NCBI GenBank assembly: GCA_942493275.1 | Contig: OW818687.1 | Location: 62,001-126,000 of the forward strand | Direction: 5' to 3' | Length of the DNA: 64,000 bases | Origin: G942493275 sp942493275 | Lineage (GTDB): Bacteria > Actinomycetota > Coriobacteriia > Anaerosomatales > PHET01 | In this document: in pieces, positions 34,601 through 45,859 of the stretch | Layout of the letters: each line of letters starts with the position of its first letter | How positions within the stretch are numbered: position 1 is the first letter of the stretch | Notes under the pieces: model-generated | Told to the model about the DNA's origin: nothing | Database searches by the model: none | The model's input: only the letters and a program-made list of their open reading frames with translations | Made by a program: the position numbers and the translations under genes

Positions 34601-34631
34601 ACTCCGCCGAGAACCCCTGCCCTTCGCCCAC
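31614..34631 (-). CDS. Large polytopic membrane protein, 1005 residues, function unknown
   Basis: A cytoplasmic N-terminal part of about 115 residues (helical region EIEKIDFLLDELARAVERGE, then a Pro-rich linker PAPASSRVPAPTPRTAPLQP) precedes more than 25 hydrophobic segments rich in Ala, Val, Trp and Gly, for example TTILLFLGAFLVVVASSIF. The C-terminus (RDRIRQTFDDWR) is cytoplasmic. Such long Ala-rich multi-helix proteins occur in Actinobacteria with a short charged N-terminal domain and no assigned function. I see no catalytic motif. The GTG at 34631 has a GAGAGGGG purine run about seven bases upstream. It lies between rapZ and uvrC on the same strand. Confidence 0.8.
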   Translation of the reverse strand: MGEGQGFSAEFREIEKIDFLLDELARAVERGELHRASYDILAPRYLTRRETLVARITGVPAPASSRVPAPTPRTAPLQPEPSSEWSFEPRVTPSKPVPWTTILLFLGAFLVVVASSIFAIAIWDVLGATEKLVFLGTLTAGFYVAGWWARTRLELRAGGVVLTAVASAMLLLDGWIAIDGYNLEGPLPWAVLFFVCSAAYWFTEVRIAGRFFGVIGAAAQIAWWWLLGEGLGVPAPARFAGVSLIALAWQYASLRARRRPEFETLAVGLAWSAPVVQVIAAVGIVWDLALVGTSGPFEVAYAAIVAVSAALTVFLSAEIGERYKPWAVAVLQFPLFAAVLIATEQPSWWLAGALLGMSTVYAFAAILWGGAPIALIGLVSELMLVFAVCDILDADPTVWVAAAAGLAVTWAGASVLARRLPRGEAGVTGAPGTAIVAEIGAYAVLGASSLAAPFAGAGVVLTGVTVPGGDAALAVGLLAAWAAVSWLVRRPGPLFATALWSIYSAAAVAAWIAPGLDTPYYAALLAVVAGAWIAGAHFLWRGESTVWRDVMAWVARAGVLLITLGGFAADQIIAGVGEDALQPGRASVAVATLFGTAAVIYAVDAAMSACVASAAAGSAFTVFAAYFLASGIAEASGALFDPQATAAVISASVTSAVLVAGSVLLRGRRLGIARALAIAAPVASLVAIASSNAPAGGVAAALALTAAAWCISAFVVTPWLAGVGGLTLVAAVSATLQHLDADPWVTVAALGVTAFALGMASFAPSLGRGGRHWQAGMSLALSGLVANAYLALLGLGGSTAGLDGWAGLSEHAFAVATLLLGAHTLVQAVRWRFEPALYGGWAFVLVASWVEFGALDVDYGEFYTTSLAVYLVAMAYLHLYMGEGRRYPVVLDAASVVVGLGIPLLWSLGSGPGASVTHALWVVGLSLVAIVAGIAAKSRWWFFGGAAALAAVALYRSFFALIEFWWIGLGLIGIAMLIIALTWERQRMLAVDARDRIRQTFDDWR

Positions 34632-34651
34632 GCCTCGCCCCTCTCGGCTGA

Positions 34652-36544
34652 CTACTTCTCCGCGGGCGACGCTTCCCCGAGCCTCCCGTTAGTGCATTGT
34701 TGCACAACCGCGGCGATCTCCTGTGCTACCTCACGGGGGATGCCCGGCACCTCGGCGATCTCGTCGACGGTAGCCTCACGCAGGCGTTTTACCGAGCCGA
34801 AGTGCCGCAGGAGCGCCTTCTTGCGTTTGGGCCCGACGCCCTCGATGCCGTCGAGAACGCTCGCGGTCATCGCCTTGCCGCGAAGCGCGCGGTGGTACTC
34901 GATCGCGAACCGGTGCGCTTCGTCGCGCACGCGCTTGACCAGGTAGAGAGACGGCGAGCCGTCAGGAAGCACAACGGGCTGCTCGGCCCAGGTGACGAAG
35001 ATCTCCTCTTCGCGCTTCGCGAGTCCCACCAGCGGTATGTCGTCGAGCCCCAACTCAGAGAGAACCGCCCGCGCTGCGTTCAGCTGCGGCTTGCCGCCGT
35101 CAACGATCACGAGGCCCGGCCGCGAGCCGAAGCGGCCGTCGGCCATGCGCTCGGCCGAGAACCGGCGGCGCAGCACCTCGTCCATCATCGCAACGTCGTT
35201 GGCCTCACCGGAGTCGAGCCGCACCTTGAAGCGCCGGTACTGCTTGGAGTCCGGACGGCCGTTCGCGAACACCACCATCGACCCGACTGAATGCGTGCCG
35301 TGCAGCGTCGAGATGTCGTAGCACTCGATTCGCAGCGGCGGTGCCGGAAGCGCGAGCGCGCTCTCAAGTTGCAGCAGCGCGCTGTTGAGCCGCTGCTCGT
35401 CATAGCGCGTGCGCACCTTGAAGCGCATCAACGTGTGCTGCGCGTTCCTCTCGGCCAGGCCGAGAAGGTCCCGCTTCTCGCCGCGTTGCGGTGCCGTGAG
35501 CGTGACCTTGGTGCCGCGCAGGGCTGTCAGCCACTCCGCGACCGGCTCGGGCTCCTCGGGAAGCGAGCCGAGCACGATCTCTTTGGGGATGTCGCTCACG
35601 TCGGCGTAGTAGCGAAGGAGGAAGCCCTCGACAAGCTCCTCGGCAGAGACGTCGAGGCCCTTGTCGAGCACGAACTCGTTGCCGTAGAGGACGCGCCCCT
35701 CTCGGACCACGAAGACATGGACGCCCGCGACAGTCTCCTCTCGGAAGAAGCCGATGACGTCCATATTGAGCGGCCGGGACGACACCACGGTCTGGCGCTG
35801 GCGGATCGAGTTGACCGCCTCGAGCCGGTTGCGGTACTTGGCTGCGGCCTCGTAGTCGAGCTCGGCGGCCGCCTCGCGCATCTGGCGCTCGAGTTCGCGC
35901 TCCAGGTCGTCGTGCTTACCCGAGAGGAAGCGCGTGACGCGGCGGACGTTCTCGGCGTACTCCTCGGGAGCGATGGCGCCCACGCAGGGACCGGGGCCGA
36001 GGCCGACGTGGTGGTCGAAGCACGCGCGTCCGGCCGGAGCACCGCACCGGGCGGTGACCCTCTTCCATTCGGCACAGGTCGCCCGGCACAGCGGGACGAT
36101 GCGGCGCACGGTGTCGATGGTCTCGCGGGCGGCGCGTGAGTCCGTGTAGGGACCGAAGTAGCGAGTTCCCGGGCGGTGCTTCTCGCGCGTGTACTTGATC
36201 GCCGGGAACGGGTCGTCGAGCGTGAGCGCGATGTACGGGTAGCTCTTGTCGTCCCGGTAGTCGACGTTGTAAGGCGGCCGGAACTGCTTGATGAGGTTGA
36301 CCTCGAGGATGAGCGACTCGACCTCAGTGTCGGTCACGACGTAGTCGTAGCTCGCGACCTGCTCCATCATCAACGGGATCTTCTCGCGCTCGTCATGCCC
36401 GCTCGTGTACTGGCGCATCCGCTTCTTGAGTGACTTCGCCTTGCCGACGTAGAGCACCTCGCCGGCGGCGTCTTTCCACAGGTAAACGCCCGGAGCGTCA
36501 GGGACGCTCGCGAGCTGCTCGACTATGGACGGCTGGGCGGCCAC
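34652..36544 (-). CDS. uvrC: Excinuclease ABC subunit C
   Basis: 630 residues. GIY-YIG nuclease domain at the N-terminus (APGVYLWKDAAGEVLYVGKA), Cys-rich region (CRATCAEWKRVTARCGAP and CFDHHVGLGPG), UVR domain (about 200-235, ELERQMREAAAELDYEAAAKYRNRL), the RNase-H-like C-terminal nuclease (ECYDISTLHGTHSVGSMVVF; VIVDGGKPQLNAA) and a helix-hairpin-helix end (IEGVGPKRKKALLRHFGS). It makes both incisions in nucleotide-excision repair. The GTG start at 36544 follows the uvrA stop by six bases. Confidence 0.97.
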   Translation of the reverse strand: MAAQPSIVEQLASVPDAPGVYLWKDAAGEVLYVGKAKSLKKRMRQYTSGHDEREKIPLMMEQVASYDYVVTDTEVESLILEVNLIKQFRPPYNVDYRDDKSYPYIALTLDDPFPAIKYTREKHRPGTRYFGPYTDSRAARETIDTVRRIVPLCRATCAEWKRVTARCGAPAGRACFDHHVGLGPGPCVGAIAPEEYAENVRRVTRFLSGKHDDLERELERQMREAAAELDYEAAAKYRNRLEAVNSIRQRQTVVSSRPLNMDVIGFFREETVAGVHVFVVREGRVLYGNEFVLDKGLDVSAEELVEGFLLRYYADVSDIPKEIVLGSLPEEPEPVAEWLTALRGTKVTLTAPQRGEKRDLLGLAERNAQHTLMRFKVRTRYDEQRLNSALLQLESALALPAPPLRIECYDISTLHGTHSVGSMVVFANGRPDSKQYRRFKVRLDSGEANDVAMMDEVLRRRFSAERMADGRFGSRPGLVIVDGGKPQLNAARAVLSELGLDDIPLVGLAKREEEIFVTWAEQPVVLPDGSPSLYLVKRVRDEAHRFAIEYHRALRGKAMTASVLDGIEGVGPKRKKALLRHFGSVKRLREATVDEIAEVPGIPREVAQEIAAVVQQCTNGRLGEASPAEK

Positions 36545-36550
36545 GCGGGA

Positions 36551-39448
<2,898 letters not shown>

Positions 39449-39550
39449 ACCGGTCCTTTCTCACGGTCCGCACTGACGGCGAACCTCCATTGTACGCCCG
39501 CCGAAGCGGTACGTACCCGAGAGCAAGGACCCCGCCGACTCGAGGGGTGA

Positions 39551-41098
39551 TCAGGCGGTGTCTGTGACAGGGTGTGGCAAGGGGCGAGCATCCGCGACCT
39601 TGCGCGGAAAGAGCTCCAACACGCGCTTCGGGTTCATCACGAGCGGCGCGCCAAGGGCCGAGAGCGACAGGAGTACCGGCGAAGTAAGCGCGCCCCAGTA
39701 CGCCGGGCTTGCGGTTATCTGCCCGCCTCCGAACAGCCCCGTGTGGTCATTGAATACCGCCGTTCCGGAGGGTCCCAGGAATGTGTACGCGACCGCCGGC
39801 AGCAGCACCCCCAGCACCATCATCAGCCTCACTTCACGGTTGCGAAGCGTGAGCACCCCCAGACCGGCGAAGACGGTCAGGAGGAACGGCAGCCACGCCG
39901 AGCCGGCCATCTGACTGGTCCCGTGCGAGACCGCGAACACCGCGCGGACCAGGTCGACCTTGAGCCAGTAGCCGTATACGCGCTGCGTGAGCAGACCTTC
40001 TCCGACAATCATGACGTGCGATGCGTAGAGCACGCCGAACGCGCCGAGTGCGGCCGCCCACGGCCACACGAGCCGGGGCCGGTCCTTGCGATCGACGATG
40101 AGCGCGGTGACAACGCCGGCAAGGAGGAAGAACACCTGCAGCTCGCGGATCGATGCGGCCGCGAAGGCCAAGATCGCCGAGACCCACATCAGCCGGTAGA
40201 GGATCCGGTCACTGTCGGCGGTTCTCGCCCACACGTACGCCGCGAGTGCCGCGAGCGTGAACGCCGCGGACCACGGCTCCACGTGGAGTGATTTCAGCGT
40301 AGACGCGATTTCGGTGTAGTACATGGAGACCGTCGCGGCTGCGGCCACACCAGCCGCATGACCGACGAGCCGGTTCGCGATGAAGAACGCGGAGGCCATC
40401 GACAAGACCCCCATCAGCAGGAGAAGCGGGACGAGCGTGACACCGAACGGACCCGGGAACAGCGCCCATGCCATGTAGCCCGCAGGAAGCCGGAACGAGA
40501 TTGCTCCGCCCGGAAGCGCGTCGGCCTGCTCGGCATACGCCTCGATCTCTGTTCGCGCCTTGCGAGCGGCTTCGTAGTAGTTCGCGCCGTCCTGCCGCAT
40601 GAGCGCGTAGGTTCGCATGTACATCGCCTCGTCGCTGCTGTAGTTGTACGCAGTCGGAGGCGTGCTGAGGAAATCGAGCATCGATTTGTCGGCGAAGATG
40701 GGCCGCTGCACGTGAACCGCGGTCGCCGTGCACATGCCGCCGACGAGAAGCGCGAATGCGGCCGCAGAAAGCCAGTGCCGCCATTGGCGATCTCGCCTCA
40801 GCAAGTTCGCCGCAACGAACGCCGTTGCGGCAGCCACGGGCGCGCCCAGCAGAAAGTCCGCGGCATCGCGCGCGGGATCGAAGGCTGCGGCGAGATCGAA
40901 CAGGGCGCCGAGAAGAACACCAAGCGCCCCCGAGAGCGCGGCGGCCCAGCCAACGGGACCTGCGAGGGCCGCCACGATACCGGCGACGATGCCTGCGCCG
41001 ATGGGCGGGCCGGGAACGACCGCGAAACTCGTGTGGACCGCGGAGTACGCCAAAGCGGCGCCGGTCGACGCGACAACGATGCGAACCGGACGGTTCAC
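39551..41098 (-). CDS. Polytopic membrane protein, possible GT-C-type glycosyltransferase
   Basis: 515 residues with about 12 hydrophobic segments. A large hydrophilic loop follows helix 5 or so (about 150-240), containing YNYSSDEAMYMRTYALMRQ and EIEAYAEQADALPGG; acidic residues in the first extracytoplasmic loops are a GT-C feature, but the usual DxD motif is not clear, so this is tentative. The GTG at 41098 has GGGGG eight bases upstream. The gene is divergent from amtB; the shared 265-base gap contains the phased array at 41231-41290. Confidence 0.55.
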   Translation of the reverse strand: MNRPVRIVVASTGAALAYSAVHTSFAVVPGPPIGAGIVAGIVAALAGPVGWAAALSGALGVLLGALFDLAAAFDPARDAADFLLGAPVAAATAFVAANLLRRDRQWRHWLSAAAFALLVGGMCTATAVHVQRPIFADKSMLDFLSTPPTAYNYSSDEAMYMRTYALMRQDGANYYEAARKARTEIEAYAEQADALPGGAISFRLPAGYMAWALFPGPFGVTLVPLLLLMGVLSMASAFFIANRLVGHAAGVAAAATVSMYYTEIASTLKSLHVEPWSAAFTLAALAAYVWARTADSDRILYRLMWVSAILAFAAASIRELQVFFLLAGVVTALIVDRKDRPRLVWPWAAALGAFGVLYASHVMIVGEGLLTQRVYGYWLKVDLVRAVFAVSHGTSQMAGSAWLPFLLTVFAGLGVLTLRNREVRLMMVLGVLLPAVAYTFLGPSGTAVFNDHTGLFGGGQITASPAYWGALTSPVLLSLSALGAPLVMNPKRVLELFPRKVADARPLPHPVTDTA

Positions 41099-41230
41099 AC
41101 ACCACACCCCCGATGATGACCGCGCAATGCCGGTAGCGCGACCAGGCTCCACCCTCCCCGCGATTAATCTATCGTTAACCTTTCGGCCACGCAACCGTGC
41201 CCCAACGTGTCGGGCGTATGCGCACGATGT

Positions 41231-41290
41231 TTCACGACCCCGACACCGCGCCGAAACACCTCCGAAACAACCGCGACTTAGCCTCGTGAC
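41231..41290 (+). promoter_or_regulatory. Six-unit 11-bp-phased pentamer array upstream of amtB (GlnR-box-like)
   Basis: Pentamers TTCAC, GACAC, GAAAC, GAAAC, GACTT and GTGAC start at 41231, 41242, 41253, 41264, 41275 and 41286, each separated by exactly six bases. This is the geometry of the actinobacterial GlnR box (gTnAC-N6-GaAAC repeated) and of other OmpR-type regulator sites. It ends 74 bases before the amtB ATG. No promoter hexamers are convincing nearby, apart from AT-rich stretches at 41161-41180. Confidence 0.55.
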
Positions 41291-41363
41291 ACGGTCGGGA
41301 TGGACCGTGAACTCTCGCACACTCGCGAGGCGACCTGATAGCCGGGACACAAGGGAGACAGAC

Positions 41364-42593
41364 ATGCCGGAACTGAACACCGGAGACACAGCGTTCATGC
41401 TGATCTGCAGCGCGCTGGTGCTCTTCATGACCCCGGGGCTCGCGCTCTTCTACGCGGGCATGGTCCGGAAGAAGAACGTCCTGTCCACGACGATGCACAG
41501 CTTCTTCGCGATGGGTCTCGTGACTGTGTTGTGGGCCGTCGTCGGATACACCATCGCCTTCGGTTCGGCCGAGGGCCCGCTCGGGACATTCATCGGCGGG
41601 TTCGACAAGGTCCTGCTCAACGGGGTCGCACTCAACGCCGTGGGCGCCGAGGGGCATCTGTACCCCGAGTCCGTGTTCGCGATGTTCCAGGGCATGTTCG
41701 CGATCATCACCGTCGGCCTCATCACCGGCGCAATCGCTGAGCGCATGAAGTTCAAGGCGTACGTCGCGTTCGCGGCGGTCTGGGTGCTCGCGGTGTACTC
41801 GCCTCTCGCCCACTGGGTCTGGGGCGGCGGCTGGCTCGGCATGGCAGGCCTCGGAGCGCTCGACTTCGCCGGCGGCACCGTCGTCCACATCGCCTCGGCC
41901 GCAGCCGCACTCGCCTGCGCCATCGTGCTGGGCAAGCGCAAGGACTACGGCACCTCGGCGATTCAGCCGCACAACCTGCCGATGACCATTCTCGGCGCGG
42001 GCATCCTGTGGTTCGGCTGGTTCGGCTTCAACGCGGGCTCCGAGCTCGCGGCTGACGGCGTTGCCGGCTCCGCGTTCATGGTCACCCACCTCGCCGCCGC
42101 CGCAGGCCTTCTCGGATGGCTGATTCCCGAGACGATCCAGCACGGCAAGCCGACGTCGCTTGGCGCGGCATCCGGTGCGGTCGCCGGACTCGTCGCGATC
42201 ACCCCGGCGAGCGGCTTCGTGGACGCCGGTCCTGCGCTCCTCATCGGCCTTGCCGCCGGTATCGCGTGCTACTTCGGCATCAAGATCAAGAACGCGCTCA
42301 AGCTCGACGATGCACTCGACGTGGTGGGCATCCACGGCGTCGGCGGTACGCTCGGCGCGCTGCTCACCGGCATCTTCGCCAGCACCGCGATCAACTCGCT
42401 CGGCGCCGACGGCAGCATCGCCCAGCTGGGCAAGCAGGCAATCGGAGTGGGCGTGGCCTGGGTGTTCTCCTTCACGGTGAGCTTCATCATTCTGAAGGTC
42501 ATCGACGCCACCATCGGTGTTCGCGCCGACGCTGAGGCCGAGGAGACCGGTCTCGACCTGGCGGATCACGCTGAGACCGCCTACGTCCTGTAA
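41364..42593 (+). CDS. amtB: Ammonium transporter AmtB
   Basis: 409 residues with 11 hydrophobic helices. Characteristic stretches: MTPGLALFYAGMVRKKNVLS, LAHWVWGGGWLGMAGLGALDFAGG (part), ILWFGWFGFNAGSELA and VVGIHGVGGTLGALLTGIF (pore His pair in the DFAGG and HGVGG regions). It conducts ammonium into the cell and is blocked by GlnK when nitrogen is plentiful. AGGGAG precedes the ATG at 41364 by about seven bases. glnK and glnD follow in the same direction. Confidence 0.97.
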   Translation: MPELNTGDTAFMLICSALVLFMTPGLALFYAGMVRKKNVLSTTMHSFFAMGLVTVLWAVVGYTIAFGSAEGPLGTFIGGFDKVLLNGVALNAVGAEGHLYPESVFAMFQGMFAIITVGLITGAIAERMKFKAYVAFAAVWVLAVYSPLAHWVWGGGWLGMAGLGALDFAGGTVVHIASAAAALACAIVLGKRKDYGTSAIQPHNLPMTILGAGILWFGWFGFNAGSELAADGVAGSAFMVTHLAAAAGLLGWLIPETIQHGKPTSLGAASGAVAGLVAITPASGFVDAGPALLIGLAAGIACYFGIKIKNALKLDDALDVVGIHGVGGTLGALLTGIFASTAINSLGADGSIAQLGKQAIGVGVAWVFSFTVSFIILKVIDATIGVRADAEAEETGLDLADHAETAYVL

Positions 42594-42641
42594 CCACGGG
42601 GTATCGAGATACCTGACTGATCGACTGAGGAGCTGGTACGC

Positions 42642-42980
42642 GTGAAGAAGATCGAAGCCGTCATCAAGCCGCACAAGCTTGACGAGGTCAAGGAGGCCCT
42701 GAACGGTCTCGGGGTCGCCGGCATGACCGTCACCGACGTGCGGGGCTACGGCCGCCAGAAGGGCCATACGGAGGTCTACCGAGGCGCCGAGTACACCGTC
42801 GACTTCGTGCCGAAGGTGAAGATCGAGATCGTCGTCGATGACGACATCGCGTCAGCCGCCGAGCACGCCATCATCATGGCCGCTCGTACCGAGAAGATCG
42901 GTGACGGCAAGGTGTTCACCTACGACTGCGAGGGCGCTGTTCGCATCCGCACCGGCGAGCGAGGACCTGAGGCCCTCTAG
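42642..42980 (+). CDS. glnK: PII signal-transduction protein GlnK/GlnB
   Basis: 112 residues with the standard PII sequence: MKKIEAVIKPHKLDEVKEAL, the T-loop GRQKGHTEVYRGAEYTVDF with the uridylylation site Tyr51 in AEYTVDF, and the B- and C-loop stretches TEKIGDGKVF and IRTGERGPEAL. It binds ATP, ADP and 2-oxoglutarate and reports nitrogen status to AmtB. The GTG at 42642 has GAGGAG nine bases upstream. Placement between amtB and glnD is classic; glnD should modify Tyr51. Confidence 0.97.
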   Translation: MKKIEAVIKPHKLDEVKEALNGLGVAGMTVTDVRGYGRQKGHTEVYRGAEYTVDFVPKVKIEIVVDDDIASAAEHAIIMAARTEKIGDGKVFTYDCEGAVRIRTGERGPEAL

Positions 42981-42983
42981 CCC

Positions 42984-45236
42984 ATGCGCGAGTACCTGAA
43001 GGCGCGCCGCGCACTCATCGAGTCTCCTCTGCCGGGAGGAGAAGCGGCCCGCTTGCTGTCTTCGATGACCGATGAGGCCGTCCGGGAACTCACCCGGACG
43101 GCCTCTCGGCGTCCACCGGGCCGATGGGCGATCGCGGCGCTCGGCGGGTGGGGTGCGGGGACACTCCTGCCGGCAAGCGATCTCGACATCCTCGTGCTGT
43201 CCGACGCGTGCGCCTCGGATCTCAAGCCGTTCGTCGAGGAGATCCTCTATCCGCTGTGGGACTCGGGTCTCAAGGTGGGTCACCAGGTCCGCTCCCCTCG
43301 CGACCAGCGCAAGGCCATGCGCGAAGAACTCGCCACCTGCACCGCTGCGTTGACCGGACGCCCCATAGCGGGTGACACCGAATGGGCATCGGCGGTCCTC
43401 TCGGAGGTGGCGCTTGACACCCGGAAACGGCGCAGGATCTTCCTCGAGGAGATGTCCGCGCGGCCCAGGCCCGGCTCGCCGTATCTACTGCAACTCGATC
43501 TGAAGGACGGGGCAGGCGGACGGCGCGACTTCGACGAACTGGTGTGGACCGCCGCGATGATTGCGGGCGCTCCGAACGCCGGACTCGAGCCGCTTGTCGG
43601 CGAAGACCTGCTGACCGCGGCTGAGGTGGCCGACGTGCGCGACGCCGCGGAGATCGTGCTTGCAGCGCGGTGGGACGTCCAGCGCGGCGGACGCGGCGAC
43701 TCGGTCATGACCCTCGAGGCGGCCCTGGACGTGCGTGACGGCGCTCAAGTCGTCCAGGACGCGGTTGCCGCGACGGCCGAGACGCTATCGAGGGCCCGGC
43801 GTCGGATGCGTGGCTCGGCCGTCGACAACGCTCCTGTGCCGTTCGAGCAGCTCACCGAACTGCTGGGCCGCGGAACGGACGCCCTGCCCGAGCTCGAGTC
43901 TGCGGCTTTGACGGGACGTCTTGATCACCTGTTCGCCGGCTTCTCCTCGTTGCTGACCCTGCGCCGGCCCGGACTCACCCACGAGCTGACGGTCGGCGCC
44001 CACAGCCTGAAGGCGGCCGCGCTCGTCTCCGAGGTGCGCTCGAACGCCGGCGGCACACTCGCGGCCTCGTGCGACGCGATCACCGACGTGCCCGCACTGC
44101 TGATCGCGGCAGTCGTCCACGACGTCGGTAAGCGCAACGGAGGAGCGGAGCACGCGCGGGCCGGTGCGGAGCCCGCACACGACGCCGCACTTGCGTGCGG
44201 ACTGCGCCCCTCCCGCGCCCAGGACGTCGCCGACCTGGTACGCCTCCACCTCGCACTCGCCGAGACCGCCTTGCGTGAAGACGTCGACGATGAGGACACC
44301 GTCTTGCGTGCCGCCGCCCGAATCGGTCGCCGTGATCTCGTCTCGCCACTCCACGTCCTCACGGTCGTTGACTCGATGGCGACGGGCCCAAGCGCGTGGG
44401 GACCGTGGCAGGCGTCCCTCGTGGGCGCGCTCGTCGCCCGCATCGACGCGGCGCTCTCCCCCGAGGTGGACGGTGCCGGACTCGCCTCACGCGGGGAAGC
44501 CGTCCGGGAGGAGGCACTCTCGGCGCTCGACGAGAGCCGCGTGGCGCTGCGCCGATTCGTGTCGAGCGCCTCGCTGCGCTACCTCGCCTCGTTCACCCCG
44601 GACGCGGTACTCAAGCACGCGCACCTGGTGGCCGGTTTCGAGGAGACCGCCTCGCAGGCCGCTCGCACCGCAGTTACCGCGGCCGACACTCCCGGCGCCT
44701 ACGTACTGGCGGTTGCGGCGGCCGACCGGCCGGAGCTGTTCGCCCGCATCGCCGGAGCGATCTCGCTCTCGGGACTCGACATCCTGGCCGCCGAGGCGTA
44801 CGGAAGCCACGACGGCGTGGCGCTCGACGTGTTCACGGTTACCTCGGCGACGCTCGCACCGGTCGCCGCGGACACGTGGACCCGGTTCGACCGCTACCTC
44901 TCGGCCGCGCTGAAGGACCGACTTGAGCTTGAGACCAGGCTGGCGGAGCGTCGGCGACACTACCCGGTGACGTCGAAGCGACGCAGCAGGATCGACGTGG
45001 ACCCCTCACCGGGCTACGGGACCGTGGTGCGCGTCGAGGCAGCCGACCGCGTGGGGCTGCTCTACGACCTCGCGCGCGCCATCGCCGTCTGCGGACTCGA
45101 CATCCGCTGGGCCAAGGCGGTCACGGCGAGCGGGGTCGCACGCGACACGTTCAGCGTCGTGGGTCCGGACGGACAGGCTCCGACCGACCCCGGAGTCCTC
45201 GGTCACGTGGCCATGGAGATACGCGCCCGACTGTGA
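42984..45236 (+). CDS. glnD: PII uridylyl/adenylyltransferase GlnD
   Basis: 750 residues, shorter than the usual 850-890. Order: nucleotidyltransferase core near residues 50-70 (GGWGAGTLLPASDLDILVL, with the DxD pair), DLKDGAGGRRDFDEL (the GlnD KE-GG-RD motif), HD domain at about 340-480 (VVHDVGK, His379-Asp380), and two ACT domains (about 570-640 and 675-745). Compared with the family motif GGYGRGEL the Arg and Glu are Ala and Thr; whether activity changes is unknown. It modifies GlnK and removes the group by its HD domain. The ATG starts three bases after the glnK stop. Confidence 0.93.
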   Translation: MREYLKARRALIESPLPGGEAARLLSSMTDEAVRELTRTASRRPPGRWAIAALGGWGAGTLLPASDLDILVLSDACASDLKPFVEEILYPLWDSGLKVGHQVRSPRDQRKAMREELATCTAALTGRPIAGDTEWASAVLSEVALDTRKRRRIFLEEMSARPRPGSPYLLQLDLKDGAGGRRDFDELVWTAAMIAGAPNAGLEPLVGEDLLTAAEVADVRDAAEIVLAARWDVQRGGRGDSVMTLEAALDVRDGAQVVQDAVAATAETLSRARRRMRGSAVDNAPVPFEQLTELLGRGTDALPELESAALTGRLDHLFAGFSSLLTLRRPGLTHELTVGAHSLKAAALVSEVRSNAGGTLAASCDAITDVPALLIAAVVHDVGKRNGGAEHARAGAEPAHDAALACGLRPSRAQDVADLVRLHLALAETALREDVDDEDTVLRAAARIGRRDLVSPLHVLTVVDSMATGPSAWGPWQASLVGALVARIDAALSPEVDGAGLASRGEAVREEALSALDESRVALRRFVSSASLRYLASFTPDAVLKHAHLVAGFEETASQAARTAVTAADTPGAYVLAVAAADRPELFARIAGAISLSGLDILAAEAYGSHDGVALDVFTVTSATLAPVAADTWTRFDRYLSAALKDRLELETRLAERRRHYPVTSKRRSRIDVDPSPGYGTVVRVEAADRVGLLYDLARAIAVCGLDIRWAKAVTASGVARDTFSVVGPDGQAPTDPGVLGHVAMEIRARL

Positions 45237-45283
45237 CGGACTCGGGTACCATCTCTCGAGACCATCCCGACGAGAGGGCGACG

Positions 45284-45847
45284 ATGACCATCTATACTCG
45301 CGCAGGCGATAAGGGACAGACCTCGTTGGCGGATGGCGCTCGGGTCGCGAAGTCCTCGATCCGGGTGGAAGCGTACGGAACCGTCGACGAGGCGAACAGC
45401 GCGGTGGGGTTGGCTCGGGCTGCCGTGAGCGATGAGCTGCTCGACTCCGTGCTCCACTTCGTGCAGCAGCGGCTCTTCAACTGCTCCTCGCGCCTCGCCA
45501 CGCCTGAGGGCCACGAGACCGAGCACACGCCTTCTATCGCCGCTACCGATATCGACTTCCTTGAAGCGTCGGTCGACCGCTTCCTTGCGACCGCCGGCGA
45601 GGTCGATCACTTCGTGCTCGAGACGGGATGCGAGGCGGCGGCCCGCCTGCAACTCGCGCGCGCCATCACTCGCCGAGCCGAGCGCAGAGCCGTTGCGCTC
45701 GCCGCGGATGAAAGCGTCGACGCGCTCGTGATCAAGTTCCTGAACCGGCTCTCCGACACGCTGTTCGCGGCCGCCCGCTACGTGAACGCGACGTGCGGCG
45801 AGGGCGACGAGTTCTGGGACCCCGCCGCCGAGCCTCCGTCCCTGTAG
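45284..45847 (+). CDS. ATP:cob(I)alamin adenosyltransferase, PduO type
   Basis: 187 residues, all-helical PduO family. The N-terminal ATP-binding motif TRAGDKGQTSLADGARV and the conserved KSSIRVEAYGTVDEANSAVG, plus RLSDTLFAAARYVN near the C-terminus with the RxxE-like LARAITRRAERRAVAL, are present. It attaches the adenosyl group to cobalamin. This agrees with the cobalamin-linked B12-fold radical-SAM gene at 13-14 kb. The ATG at 45284 has AGAGGG five bases upstream. Confidence 0.93.
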   Translation: MTIYTRAGDKGQTSLADGARVAKSSIRVEAYGTVDEANSAVGLARAAVSDELLDSVLHFVQQRLFNCSSRLATPEGHETEHTPSIAATDIDFLEASVDRFLATAGEVDHFVLETGCEAAARLQLARAITRRAERRAVALAADESVDALVIKFLNRLSDTLFAAARYVNATCGEGDEFWDPAAEPPSL

Positions 45848-45859
45848 CCCCCGGGCGCG

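Noticed and set aside
42600..42613. Palindrome GGTATCGAGATACC between amtB and glnK
   Set aside because: Too short and AT-poor to call an operator or terminator; may be chance.
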